A stretch of DNA of 64,000 nucleotides. Source: Bretschneidera sinensis. Its lineage: Eukaryota; Streptophyta; Magnoliopsida; Brassicales; Akaniaceae. The DNA is taken from contig CM043700.1 of the NCBI GenBank assembly GCA_023935145.1, positions 36,325,620-36,389,619 on the forward strand. The letters run 5' to 3'. Position numbers and translations under genes: made by a program. Under the pieces are notes generated by a model. The model did not search any database, was not told the DNA's origin, and saw only the letters and a list, made by a program, of their open reading frames with translations. This document shows positions 1-12,000 of this stretch, one piece after another (within the stretch, counting starts at the first letter, position 1; each line of letters begins with the position of its first letter).

Positions 1-3000
1 GTCATCAACATATAGCAACAAATATATGAAAGTACCATCATCAAGTCTTTGATAGTAGACACAACTATCATACTTGCATCTAGAAAATCCAATACTCAGC
101 ATAAAAGAGTCAAACCTTCGATACCACAGGCGTGGAGACTGCTTGAGTCCATACAAGGATTTCTTTAGAAGACAAACATGATCTTCCTTGCCTTCAACTT
201 CAAAACCTTCTGGTTGCTATATATAGATTTGTTCATCAAAATCACCATGAAGAAAGGCTGTTTTCACATCAAGTTGCTCCAACTCCAAATTATGCATTGC
301 AACTAGAGCAAGTAAGACATGAATAGAAGTATGTCTAACAACTGGAGAGAAAACATCATTAAAATCAACTCCCTCCACCTGGCTGTAGCCTTTCGCTACT
401 AATCGTGCCTTATACTTGGTGTCTTCAACACCAGTGACTCCTTCCTTCTTCTTAAATATCCATTTACACCCGATAATTTTCTTACCATTAGGTGGTTCGA
501 CCAATTTCCAGGTGTCATTTTTCTTTAGAGATTCCATCTCTTCATGCATCGCAACGAGCCATTTGTCTGAATCAGATGAACTGATGGCCTCAGAGTATGA
601 GGTTGGATCGGCGACATCAATGGTTTCTGCAACATTTAATGCATAAGCCAACATATCTTCAAAACCATACCGTTGGGGTGGTTTTATCTGTCTTCTTTGT
701 CTTCCACCAGCTAGAGTGTGATGCTCAGCTTCATGGTGTGTCTCTCCACCTGGAGACGAACTTCCTGGCTGAATAGGATTAGGATTTGCAGATGATGAGG
801 TATCAACCTCAAGCTCCACCTTCTCTTGTGCATTCTTCTTTCCTGTATCACACTGAACATGCAATTCTTTTCTAGGGTGAAGCATAGCAGATTCATCAAA
901 AGTAACATCTCTGCTAATCATAAACTTATGAGTATCATGACACCATAAGCGAAAACCCTTAACACCAGAAGCATAACCAAGAAAAATACATTTCTTCGCC
1001 CTAGGCTCTAATTTTCCTTTATTCACATGAGCATATGCAGGGCAACCAAATATTCTTAAGTTAGAATAATCAGGAGGGCTACCTGACCATACCTCTTCAG
1101 GTGTCTTAAGTTCAAGTGATCTGTGAGGAGAGCGGTTCACCAAATGACATGCCAAATTAACTGCTTCTGCCCAAAATTCCTTGCCAAGACCTGCGTTAGA
1201 AAGCATACATCGAGCTCTTTCAAATAGTGTTCGATTCATCCTCTCTGCGACACCATTCTGCTGTGGTGTCTTTCTCACCATCCGATGTCTGACAATGCCT
1301 TCATCTTTGCAGAATTGATTAAACTCTAAATCACAAAACTCAAGACCATTATCTGTTCTGAGTCTCTTGACTAGCTTCCCGGTCTGCTTCTCCAATAAGG
1401 TCTTCCATTGCTTGAAAATGCCAAATACCTCATTCTTGTGCCTGAGAAAATAGACCCAAGTCTTTCTAGAAAAATCATCAATAATCGTTAGCAAGTATCT
1501 GGCTCCTCCTTTGAAAATTTCACGAGAAGGCCCCCATAGATTAGAATGAATGTAATCAAGAGTATCTTTGGTTCTGTGAATTGTAGTGTTGAAGCTGACT
1601 CTTTTCTGCTTTCCAAAGACACAATGCTCACAAAAATCCAGCTTCCCAATCTTTCTTTCAGGCAGAAGACCTCTTTTAGTAAGTACAGCTAATCCCTGCT
1701 CACTCATATGCCCTAGGCGCATATGCCACAACTTGGTAGAGTCTGAATCTGACATGGATGAGGAAACTGCTGCAGAGCCTGTAACTGTTGAACCCAATAA
1801 GGTGTATAGACTGCCAGACTTCTTTCCTTTCATGAGAACAAGAGCACCACGGGAAATTTTCATGTTCCCAGACTCAATCACAGTTTTGCAGCCATTGGCA
1901 TCCAGAATGCCCAAAGAAATAAGATTTTTCTTCAAATCAGGTACATGTCTGACATTAGTCAATGTCCTGACAACTCCATCATGCATCTTGATTTTTACTG
2001 TGCCTACACCAACAGTTTTGCAAGTGGCATTATTGCCCATTAGCACAACTCCACCTTCAACATAATCATATGTGGAGAACCAATCTCTGTTGGGGGACAT
2101 ATGATAAGAACATCCAGAATCAAGAATCCACTCGTCGTTGGATCTGGACTTGTTGGTTGCAAATAGAACATCATCACCTTTTTCTTCTGCTACATCAGCA
2201 TCAGCCGTTTCTTCCTTCTGCTTGCCCTTATCATTTTGCCATTCATTCTTCTTTTTGTTCTGCAGCTTGTAGCATTCCGCTACGATGTGTCCCTTCTTCT
2301 TGCAATAATTGCAAGTCAAATTTTTGTGCTTTCCTCTTGACTTTGATCTTCTTCTATTCTTGCCACCATCAAAGCCTCTGTCATTGGATCTGCCTCTTGC
2401 AACAAGACTAGAGCCCTGATCATCAGACTTACTAGACAAAAGTTCATTATCTAATTTCTCCTTACTCATAAAGGAAGATATTACATCATCAAAATTTAAT
2501 TCTTCCCTACCATAAATTATAGTGTCTCTAAAATTTTTATATGAGAGTGATAACGAACATAATAATAAGAGAGCTTGATCTTCAGACCCAATAATAACTT
2601 CAAGATTTTTCAAATCATTAATAATTGAGATAAACTCACTGATATGGGACTTGAGAGAGAAACCTTCCGTCATGTGGAGACCATAAAGGTGTTGCTTCAA
2701 AACCAACCTGTTGGCCAAGGATTTAGTCAAGTATAACTCCTCTAGCTTGGCTCATAAGTCTGCAGAAGTCTTCTCTGACAGAACTTGTTGTAAGACATCA
2801 TTTGAAAGACTCAGTTGGATTGCAGATAGAGCCTTGTCATCCAGGTCATCCCAATCTTCATCATTCATGCCGGTAGGCATCTTGACTTTCCCTAGTAGTG
2901 CTTTCTTCAAGCCATTTTGGGTTAGAATGGCTAACATACGAACTTGCCATAGACTGAAACTGCTGTTTCCATCAAACTTCTCAATATCAAACTTCATTGT

Positions 3001-3006
3001 TGACAT
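1..3006 (-). pseudogene. Copia gag-pol polyprotein, broken by in-frame stops
   Basis: From 3006 leftwards: the gag domain; a CCHC zinc knuckle (CNYCKKKGHIVAEC); an aspartic protease site (LDSGCSYHM); the GAG-pre-integrase HHCC finger (LWHMRLGHM...CEHCVFGKQ); the integrase core with IIDDFSR, RTDNGLEF and QQNGVAERMN; and reverse transcriptase with GCKWIFKKK, QLDVKTAFLHG and, at the window edge, YVDD. Two in-frame stops are visible: TGA at 2754-2752 in gag, where the lineage normally has tryptophan, and TAG at 219-217 in reverse transcriptase. No frameshift was seen between them, so decay is by point mutation and fairly recent. Confidence 0.92.
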
Positions 3007-3112
3007 CTCGATCGAACAAAATGATCCAGAACAAAATTTTACTATTCACAAAATTATTATTCATGTGAACAATAAACTCGCAGAAAAACAGACAGAAATT
3101 TACCACATGCAA

Positions 3113-3124
3113 GCTCTGATACCA
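3113..3124 (-). other. Primer binding site (initiator tRNA-Met type)
   Basis: The minus strand reads TGGTATCAGAGC, the standard plant copia primer site complementary to the 3' end of initiator tRNA-Met. It lies three bases inside the LTR end. Confidence 0.92.
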
Positions 3125-3127
3125 GTT

Positions 3128-3638
3128 TGTTAGAAATAGATCGTGACAGGATTGTAAATTGATCGAGTAATAATGACAAAACAATAAAGTAAGATAAAAG
3201 GGAAGACAGCAAATTTACGTGGTTCGGCTTAAAGCCTACTCCACGGGCAGAGGCCAGCAGGCAAAATTTCACTATAGTGAGAAAATATACAAAGAGTGTT
3301 TACAAAATTGGCTTTTGCCAATACACACAATCTCACAATTTCTCTCTTCACTTCTCTTTCACTTGATGATTTTTGATGTTACTTGATGATGAAATACTTC
3401 AAATTGGAATGCCTTTTATAGGCTCACAAAAGTTCCAAAGGATAAACAACAATGAATACTCATCATTTTGTTCTCCAATTATACCAAAGTGAACTTTGTC
3501 TTCCACTTTGTCTTCCACCATGGCCTAAAGTAGAAGATGTTTTTGACCCACAAACAAAAACCATAAATTATGTAAGAAGTAGACTCAACTTTAGATAATT
3601 TTTGATCCACCACTAATTCAAGATATAATTATTCAACA
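3128..3638 (-). repeat. 5' LTR of the Tork-like copia element
   Basis: The limits are set by the terminal TG...CA. On the minus strand it begins TGTTGAATAA at 3638 and ends CTAACA at 3128, directly before the primer binding site. A TATA box (TATAAAAGG, minus strand, 3420-3412) sits inside and probably drives the element's transcript. The partner LTR is outside the window, so the 511-bp length rests on the terminal dinucleotides and the primer site alone. Confidence 0.8.
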
Positions 3639-3643
3639 ATCCG

Positions 3644-4598
3644 CATCCTTTCTTGTACTTGGGGTGCTTTTGGATTGAGTGGAACGGATGGAAAGAAAAG
3701 AAGGGGTCTTCCAGTCAATCGAAACACGTGGTTAATGTTATTGGGTCTCTCTAATATCTTAGTACTAGAATTTTGGTTGGCAGGGCTAGGGTTCATTATT
3801 TATAATATTACTACTTCATTGGTTTGTTTTCAGCAATTATAGGCAGAACAATATCAGGTGTGATAAAAAGCAATTTTTTCTGAAAGCGCGCATCTGATTC
3901 CAGACAATAATGCACCTCGAATCGAATTATTACTATTATTTATTTTTCCGTTGGAGATATTGATTAATCCTTTTCAATTAATTACCTCATTCACATCCAT
4001 CCAATCCAATTTTCTACCAATAACTTCATGAAGAAGTTTCCAATCCTAAATTTCCAGCAGAACATATATTCTATCTTCTAGAAGGATTCTCCTTGGAAAA
4101 TGGTTTTTGAAAGATAGTGCTTTTTCCACGAATTCTCGAGCACTGATTCACGTACATGCATCGCGGGCGTCCATTTTCCCTCACACAGAAACTCCATTGA
4201 TAATTCTCTGAAATTTCAGTGATAACGCAGAGGAACTTTATTAGTAACACAGGGAGGCACAGAAAAAACCTTTACCCTCTTGTTGTTTGTTTATTTTTAT
4301 CCCGAATTCTCTTCAGTCCTTAGATTTTATAACTGCTACCATTTACAAAAGAATATTCCAATTGGATGATCAATATGAAGAGCTCAAAAACTTGCAATGT
4401 CTTGGCAAAGAACATCCCATTAAAAAGTCTCTCATTTCTCTTAACATCACTCATTTGATAACCCGTTTTTGATTTTATATGATCAGATGATCCTAACCAT
4501 CTGGTATGATTGCAATTAAAAACAAATTGTCTTTATCGTGAATCCAGAATGGTGCGAATGATTAAAACTTTTGAGGCCACAATAGGGAACAAAGAAAG
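3644..4598. other. Intergenic, upstream region of the small membrane protein gene
   Basis: AT-rich, without a convincing coding region. Short open frames (for example near 4287-4472) show no recognisable protein. It ends at the TATA box of the next gene. Confidence 0.6.
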
Positions 4599-4607
4599 TA
4601 TAAATAG
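4599..4607 (+). promoter_or_regulatory. TATA box of the small membrane protein gene
   Basis: TATAAATAG lies 139 bases before the start codon at 4746. With transcription starting about 30 bases downstream, the leader would be about 110 bases, which is ordinary for a plant gene. This is inferred from sequence and position only. Confidence 0.5.
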
Positions 4608-4745
4608 AATTTCGGCATCAAATGAAAGATGCCTACAGTGAGGTATTATAGTAGTCCCAGCTTCCACGTTTCATGTTTTAGCAGAACAAAGGTAACAAGA
4701 AACAACAAGAAAAGGGGAGGTTTCGTTCTGGAATTTGCTTCTTGA

Positions 4746-5096
4746 ATGGAACCAGGAGCTACAAGAAGGAAAAGCAGGTCTTCTTCATCTGAGAAGCTGG
4801 TAGCTATAGGCTTGACAATTCTAGCTGTGATTTCACCTCTCTACATCAACCGTATACCGGCTAGTGATTCGGACGATGATGAGCAACCCATCAGCTTTGC
4901 TTCTTGGTTGCCTCTACTGCTCTTGGTGTTGATGTTGGCCATCACTTTGTCGTTTTACTTGGACAGGAGCTTGACCAGGTTTGATCCTTACTGGATTCAC
5001 AGAGTTGGTGGTTCATCTTGTGGTATCATTGTAATCCTGATTGTTCTTGCTTTCGTTTTGAAATGTAAAGCTGCTGAGGGTTGCTTTAAATTTTGA
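4746..5096 (+). CDS. Small plant membrane protein with three predicted helices
   Basis: A single-exon frame of 116 residues. The N-terminus is basic and serine-rich (residues 5-16, RRKSRSSSSEK). Three hydrophobic segments follow, at about 17-36, 52-71 and 89-107, separated by an acidic loop (SDSDDDEQP, about 41-49) and a conserved-looking polar stretch (RFDPYWIHRVGGSS, about 78-91). I recognise the type, a short plant-specific transmembrane protein present across flowering plants, but I know of no assigned function. It is probably in an endomembrane or the plasma membrane. It has its own TATA box and is convergent with the LRR gene to its right. No damage is visible and the length is normal for this type. 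Confidence 0.82.
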   Translation: MEPGATRRKSRSSSSEKLVAIGLTILAVISPLYINRIPASDSDDDEQPISFASWLPLLLLVLMLAITLSFYLDRSLTRFDPYWIHRVGGSSCGIIVILIVLAFVLKCKAAEGCFKF

Positions 5097-6243
5097 AGAA
5101 AAAAGAAGGCAGCTTATTGTTTTAGTCATGTAACTAAAGCTTTCTGTTGTGTTTTAGAGGAACAAGCTGCATCTTATTTTTTGAGAATAGGTATTTCTTT
5201 TAAAATTAGATTGACCTGCTTCTTGTTGAATCGTTGTCCTTCTCGTTTTTGTTCTCCCTTTTAGACTTCTTTAATTTTTTACTTAAAACGCAATTTAAAT
5301 TGCTAGATATTAGTTGTTGAATTGAATTCTCCGTTTTGCTGTAATTGGAGCTAGGAGTTAATAGCTTTTTATTCGTAAATCTAGTAACTTTTTTTTTTCT
5401 TGCAAAGAACAGAGTGAACAGCCTCTCTCTTCACAAAAATGTTTCTCAAGCAGTCTTAGTGTTGGGCAGCGACAAAAAGTCAAACTGGTTAGGGGGTTTA
5501 CCATCTCTCTGTATACGTGAGAATTGAGAGAACTGAGATTTCTGTCTAACATACGATTTGCACTACTTTTTTTGACACAATTTTTGACAAAACAGTAGTG
5601 AAACTAAAATTTGATAAAATAACAATAAAAATAATGTTTTGATCCAAATTCGGTTTTTCTATAAACTACTTTTTAATTTTTATATTCTAAAGATGTTTTA
5701 CTTTTTGGTTATAAAAAAACAAAAATCATTTCATACTTGTGGGATACCAACCCGATTATTGCTTGAACTAAATGATGACTTGCACTTCCAACTGACAGAC
5801 CTGCCACAATTTGCCATGTTTTTCATCACCCAAAAGAAAGGAAACCATAAAATAGCACATCACTCATCAAACCGGTATACTTTCTGATTTGATCATAGAA
5901 ACTATTCAATATTCCATCAGGTCATATACAACCTTTGAATCCATCAAGCATTCAAGAAATCACAGAAGGAATATCTTCAAAAAGAATGGCCAAGTGTATT
6001 CTGGTTCCAATCAAGATATTCGGAAAAAAAGTATTATTTGCAAAAGAAGTTCAAGGCTTTGAAATGACGGGTTACCTGTGTAACACATAAACCCATTGGG
6101 TCTCTTTTGAACACAAAAATAAAGGCTTTGAAATGACAATGATCTTAATTTTCAGCAACTGTGTCAAAAATGAAGTTGGTTGAGGAAAAATAAATGGTGA
6201 GATTTTCTGTAAACCACGATACCAAGGTGGGATCCAAACTATG
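5097..6243. other. Intergenic region between two convergent genes
   Basis: AT-rich. It should contain the 3' ends of both flanking transcripts: the small membrane protein gene from the left and the LRR gene from the right. No repeat, RNA gene or convincing open frame was seen. Confidence 0.6.
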
Positions 6244-9200
6244 CTAATCAACAGAAGATGCTAATGCCAAATAGCGTAATGGAGGTTCCTGGGTTTCAAG
6301 GACATCACGATGTTCTAATACTGGGATCAGCCTCAATCCAACGATGCGCACTTGGGAGTTTGAGTGACCATTCAGAAACACATCTGTAATCTGCAAAACA
6401 GACGGGGAAATATTTTAAATTAAACAAGTTATTTCAATAAAAAGAGAAACAATTCTACTGTTCTTCGACTCATTCCAACTAAAAGCTGCATGATTGGAAG
6501 GTTAGTAAAGGAGTCTTCACTCATTCCCAAAGGATCTGGGTTTGATTTTTCATCTCTCTCTTTGTGAGTACCAACTAATTTAGTTGGTAACGCCACTTGT
6601 CATCGCACAAGAGACATTTGATCGAATCCAACTCAAATTAGGGATTGGGGTATAAGGGTTTGGAGGGGGGGGGGGGGGGGGGGGGGCTAACTCCCATTGT
6701 GTAGCCCATCAAATGAACAAAAAAAAAACTCATTCCAACTCATGCTACTATTATTTGTGCTTTAGATCCGTGGGATGTCCACAATTTCAAAACCTACAAC
6801 AACAATATAAGTTGAGGAAAACACTGCGCCCAGAGATTGTAGCCTTGGCTTGGTATTGATAGGGGAAACTTAATTGAAACTGGCTTGATATCGGGCTTAA
6901 ATACCTGTGTGCATCCAAACAGTTTGAGCAGCCTAAGAGGGAAGCAGCTGTCAACAATCAGTCCAAGTGCCTCATCTGTCAAGTTGCGGCACCATGACAG
7001 GTCCAAACTGAACAAATTTCTTGAACATTTGGCAAGTGACAAGGCAGTGTTGAAACTAACCTGTTACAAGTCCCTCATTAGCAGTACAAGTTTTAGGTCT
7101 TCAATGTAATGTAAAAATTTTACATTCAGCTTTCATATTAGAAAACAAACCAGTGAAGTTATAGGACACTTAGAATTTCTCTAGAATAAAAAAATGTAAA
7201 TCAAAAGATCTCCTGCCGAATCATATGGTAAGATACTTGCAGCACATCAGCAGCTTTTGTGATTCTCAGCTAAACAAGTCATTGATGTTCTTGATAAAGG
7301 TTCATGGAATTTAATACCAAATAATTAAGGTTCATGGAATTATGTAACATGAAACAGAAAGAATTAAATTGTTACGTTTATTTTGCATGTTAATTTACTA
7401 AAATTTCCTAAATTATTGTGTTTGGCTCATTTATGATTTTCAATTAAGAAATCTCGTTGTAAATTACAGTTCCCACTCCAGATTTCTCTGATTCTTGATC
7501 CAGTTCCATGATCTTATTTTATAAATCCCTAAGCAATACAATCTTTAAAATGCAGTTAGGCCAGCCTTGCTAAAAGACTCTGGACAAGTTTGCTTCTAAA
7601 CCATATGAATGTGAATTTGAATCCAATCTAACACAATAATTGCATTTTTGTTAGAGGCTGATTTCTTTCTCTCTTTTTTTTTTATCATTGCAACAGAAAT
7701 GGTTTCTGCAGTTCAGACAAAGAAATAAACAGCTCAAAGTTAAAATCAGGTAAAGCATGTTCACTTACCTTACTGATCTTATTCAGCGAAAGTTCATCTA
7801 GAGAATCTCCAGAAACTTCCAAAAAGGCAGCAATAGCTTCATCACTGTCATAAAAGAAATTTCTACAGTTTAGAATCAGCTCTTTGAGTAACAGGTGAAG
7901 TGGTGAACTAAACAACAAAATTGCTAGGAAAACAAATGATTGCATCAAGCTATATAATACAACTAAACTTTTGTAAGGGAATCATTAGATGATTAAACCT
8001 AAAAGGTAGCTAGTAGAAAGGAAAGTAATAATTTTTCTTCACCAGATTATAGGTAATATTTGAACCTGAGCCTACCCAAATCTCACCCCATCCTTATACC
8101 ACTTAACAAGCACCAAAAGAAAAAATCAATACCAGCAATACCTAATTATATCTATTTGGGGTACATGATACCGTTCCAAGTTCCAGCATATTAAAGCCAT
8201 TGATAAAACTTTATAAATTAAACAAATCTGTTCTGCTTCCTATAATGCATATATAGATGATAGATACTGCTTCCATCAGAGCTACTTCAATATCCTAGCA
8301 GAGTATCTATTTCAGGGTTGAAAAGTAACAATAATTAAACATATGTAACATAAATGAAGCATAGCATCATCATAGTGAAAAATCTGTGAGGGGATCACTA
8401 AGTAGTTGATACAGAACAGGATAGATAAAAACCTGAAATTATTGCGGCAAAGTTTGAGCTTATGAATTGATGGGCAACCATTGGCAAGATATTGTATTGA
8501 AGAATCTGTCAACTTACTCAAGTATGAGAGGTCAAGGGCGCATAATCTAGGACAATATTCCCCCACAATTTTAAGGGAAATATCAGTCAAAGCCCTGCAT
8601 CCAGTCAAAAGAACCCTTGTCACCAAAGACATCCGTAAGTTGAGGTAAAAAGTGTTAAAGCTCCCATTTTAACTTTTAAATCAATGAAAAAACATTAAGG
8701 AGGAACTTACAGACAATTAGCAAAACCAAGCTCTTTCATATTTGCACCACACTCTTTGACTATTCCAATGACAAAATCATCACAGACAGTCTCAACCCCA
8801 GCCACCGACAATACTTCCAGACACTTAAGTTTCTTTAGTGAAGGTAAAATAAGCATGACATCTATATTTTGACATTCGTCTATATACAGCTCTCTCAAAG
8901 TAGATTCAAAACTGTTTGTTAGAGCATTGATTGCAGTAGATGTGAGAAGCAAGCACTGGCTCAGATTTACAGACCGTAATTGAGGAGCAGATGCACAGAG
9001 TGCAGTTAGCCCATCCTTTGTTAAACGATATGCCCCCTTCAAAGACATGGTGACTAGTGAAGGAAGGCTACACGATGACTGCGCTAAGGTGTCATGTAAT
9101 ATGAAATCAGACATGAATCGTCCACAAAAGTCAAGTTGTAGCACCTGCCTCCAGCGCCCGGAAAACATTATTATTGACTGAATTAACAACAAAATTCGAC

Positions 9201-11124
9201 TACAAGAGAACTTCAGACGGGATAAACCACTTTAATCACGAAAAGAAATATCAGCCATATTGGAAGAGCACATCCTTTACAGATAGTACCAGTGAATTGA
9301 GTTTATCCTTCTAAGCATAAGTGTGTGCAAACGCCAATCATGGACTCTTAATTGCAAATCTAAATTTACATTTTCTTTCCAAATAATAAATCAATTAATT
9401 GGTTAAGGCATCCAAGACTTAAGTCAAATAATCTATACAGCAACATGATAACAATGAAAGGCTCATAAGCTTCAACAAATACATTCAACAAACTTAGTGT
9501 AGGATGACAGTCATAAATGTAGATGCCGAAATTCTATAATCTCTGATAGGGTGATAAGCTACAATTTGATTTCTTGGTTCCATATCATCTTGCAGTTGAG
9601 ATCAAAGCAGAAAGCCAAGGGCCAATTTCAAGTATAATTGTTAAACCAATTCTCTAATGTATGAAGTTTATATTACTCTTGCATGTTTCAAAGATTATGA
9701 CTGAGGCAAAGTTTTTATATGGAGTCGAATACTTTCCATAAAGTGAAATATTGTAGTACAAGATACCTGGCCTAGTTTAGTTTTGTACCTTAGAGAAATG
9801 AATAGAAACGAATAAAGATAAAATCCACCTACTCAAATTTCAGGCAAAAAAACACAATCTTAACAATTAAAATTGCAAATAAAATAAAGAATAAAAACAG
9901 CAATAATTAATGTAATTCGGAAACCTCTTTGCCGACATCCACCAACAAATCCACTACTTTATTAATCTTCAATTATAACTTTAGAAAGAGTAAAGTTGTT
10001 TAACTTTCACTACTTCACACCCCCAAAAGCCCTAATATTCAAAAGCTCTCAACTTAACTCTAGTTGTAAGAGCTCTCTCTGTTTGGCAACCCAAAATCTC
10101 AATACACTCAAAACTCTCAACCTAACTTTAGTAAATTTACAATGTATATTGGAATTATGAGTATGCCTCGAACCTTTTCTAGAGATGATATTTTCTTAAT
10201 ACTACTAGAAAAAGAACAACATAAGAATAATTAATACTATTACTCTTACTAGAACAAGCAAGTATAAAATATGAACCACTTTTCCCAAACCATTTGTTAG
10301 GATTTTACCTCATTTTAGTATTTTTGCCATCACAATCACAACTCTAATATCACTTGTTTCTACTCCTTATGGGGATTTGAGCCAAAATCCAATATTAGCA
10401 AAACCAGATGACTTAAATCTATATTGCTTATTTAAACCAAAGCAAGGAAATGCATATGTACCCATAAAAAGAAATATGTAGAACTCACTACCATCAAGTT
10501 TTTAGGATCACAATCACCAAAGATTTTAGTGAACTCTTCTTCTGTCAACAGTGAACAGTCATTCACATGTATTTCAGTTGGAGAACCCTTTGCAAGGAGT
10601 TCAAGAAAGTGAGCATCCATTCCCCTAGAATCACATGCCACCTTACTGAGCTTGTGCCTCAATTCATCCGGGACAAGTTCAAGCGATACCATTGCCTCGG
10701 CATTATTAGCAAGAGCATTAACGCTAAGATCCAGCAGCGAAGGAACCCAACGCTTCAAAACATTGCATCCCTTCTCATTTGAGGGCACCCATTTGAAGTC
10801 CGGCGGCAATGCACCATTCAAGGGCTTCTTTCCAACACGTGAGCTTAAATTCCGCTTCTCAATCATATGGATCGCCTCAGAAAATGGACCTTGGAAATCT
10901 TTTGGCTTCTCCTCAACTTTCTTTGGCGGTGTTATCTTTTCTTGCTTAGAGGACCCAAAGACGTACTCTTCTTCAAGATTGAAATGCGCAAACTCTTCCG
11001 CATGCTCCCTTGCAATCTCATGGCGCTTTCTTGCGTCATCCATTCTTCTTAACGTTGATTTCAACGTGTATAATAATTCTGCGACTTCAAGGAACGATAA
11101 CTCTTGGTGCTCACTTTTCTCCAT
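6244..11124 (-). CDS. RAD7/rhp7-like leucine-rich-repeat protein, six exons
   Basis: Exons on the minus strand: 11124-10492, 9144-8711, 8594-8433, 7844-7769, 7060-6905 and 6390-6244. All junctions are GT-AG and the phases fit, giving 535 residues. The first 210 residues hold a charged N-terminal helix (LYTLKSTLRRMDDARKRHE) and no known catalytic domain. The rest is cysteine-containing leucine-rich repeats such as LRSVNLSQC, LCALDLSYLSKLTD and LFSLDLSWCRNLTDEAL. The family is related to yeast RAD7/rhp7, which works in global-genome nucleotide excision repair, and to F-box/LRR proteins; the plant role is inferred. The exon 1 donor could instead be three bases further (GTGAGT after 10489), adding one valine. 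An upstream in-frame ATG at 11199 would add a hydrophobic, pyrimidine-encoded leader, so I prefer 11124. Introns 1 (1.35 kb) and 5 hold nothing recognisable except a G run. Confidence 0.88.
6665..6686. repeat. Homopolymer run of 22 G in intron 5 of the LRR gene
   Basis: An uninterrupted G tract lies inside the last intron. Such long G runs are unusual in AT-rich plant introns and are prone to length error in sequencing, so the exact length is uncertain. Confidence 0.9.
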
Positions 11125-11375
11125 CGGGGTAGTTTGAAACCACACGAACACCAGTAGAAACAACAGAAGGAAAAACAGTAGAACAAGAGAACAAATCAAG
11201 GGAGGCCAGAAAAGCTAAGGTGAAAGAAGAAGAGAGGGGACATGAGGAGCAGAATAGTAGAAACAGAAGGAAGTCCAAGTGGATGACAGATTACATTCTC
11301 TAGTTAACTGCAGTACAACGAACTCGAGAGAATGCTTAGTTGAGTTAGGCTCAATCAGATGGAGTCGTTATTTTC
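11125..11375. promoter_or_regulatory. 5' flank of the RAD7-like gene, bounded by a gypsy remnant
   Basis: Only about 250 bases separate the LRR gene start codon from the LTR-like remnant at 11376. On the minus strand it includes a pyrimidine-rich leader just before the start codon. No TATA box was identified with confidence. Confidence 0.4.
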
Positions 11376-11960
11376 TGTTAAGGAGATACAACAGAATTTT
11401 AGAGTAAGGGGTTTATGTGTAAACCTATAAATAGGGCCTTATCAAATTGTGACAGGATTGAGAATAAAAATCAAATTTCTTAGTTTTAGTTTTCTCCCTA
11501 TCTCTCTCTTAATTCTTGGAGTTGATTAGCAGTTAAAGCTAATCTGATACCTTAACTGGTATCAATTTGGTGCTTCATTGAGTAAGTTTGTAATTGTTTT
11601 TTTTTTTTATGACATCCAACTTTACGGCAAATGTTTAGTTGATCATGTTGAGAATTTGACATAGGCAATAAAATGTATGCAAGAATACTGTTGGTTTGCC
11701 AAATTGAATGAATGTAGTTTTGCTCCATCATTGATTATCTAGGCCATGTTATTTCTATCCAAATCAATCTAAAGTGGATATTACGCTGAATTGGCATGTT
11801 CAAGTAAATCAAAAGCAGTTTAGGGGGTTTCTTACCCTTACTGATTATCACAGAAGGTTTATCAAGGGGTATACTGCTACTGCTGCACCACTTACTGATT
11901 TATTGAAAAGGACAGCTTTAAGTGGCATGACAGAGCTGACTTTGAACAGATTAAGTAACA
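11376..11960 (+). mobile_element. Deleted Ty3/gypsy remnant: short LTR plus RT/RNase H scrap
   Basis: The left end begins TGTTAAGG at 11376. A near-complementary CCTTAACT ends at 11557, where TGGTATCAATTTGG begins, which looks like a degenerate primer site. The LTR would be about 180 bases, with a TATAAATAGG-like box inside it. From about 11811 the plus strand encodes FRGFLTLTDYHRRFIKGY and AAPLTDLLK, the conserved stretch between gypsy reverse transcriptase and RNase H, then shifts frame within KDSFKWH-like sequence. Gag, protease, most of reverse transcriptase, integrase and the second LTR are absent. The pol scrap is certain; the LTR limits are less so. Confidence 0.65.
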
Positions 11961-12000
11961 CTCACTGGTTAACAATTAAAAAGTCTTTGAATCATTAAAA

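Larger units (their letters stand above)
1..3638 (-). mobile_element. Ty1/copia retrotransposon, Tork/Tnt1-like, partial at the left edge
   Basis: The element reads right to left: a 5' LTR (3638-3128), a tRNA-Met-type primer binding site (3124-3113), then gag, protease, integrase and reverse transcriptase in one frame. The window cuts it inside the reverse transcriptase, just at the YVDD active-site motif encoded by bases 1-20. RNase H, the polypurine tract and the 3' LTR lie outside. The order integrase before reverse transcriptase defines copia. The gag start (MSTMKFDIEKFDG) and the zinc knuckle resemble the Tnt1/Tork lineage. Internal stops show that this copy cannot make a full polyprotein. 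The target duplication cannot be verified because the left end is missing; bases 3639-3643 (atccg) are the expected right copy. Confidence 0.93.

Noticed and set aside
416..2411. Plus-strand open frames over the Tork-like element
   Set aside because: They are antisense shadows of the well-supported minus-strand polyprotein.
10567..11137. Plus-strand open frames across exon 1 of the RAD7-like gene
   Set aside because: Antisense shadows; the minus-strand frame has conserved protein and fitting splice sites.
11125..11199. Upstream start ATG at 11199 for the RAD7-like gene
   Set aside because: It would add a very hydrophobic leader encoded by a pyrimidine-rich leader sequence, unlike an LRR protein of this family; 11124 is preferred.
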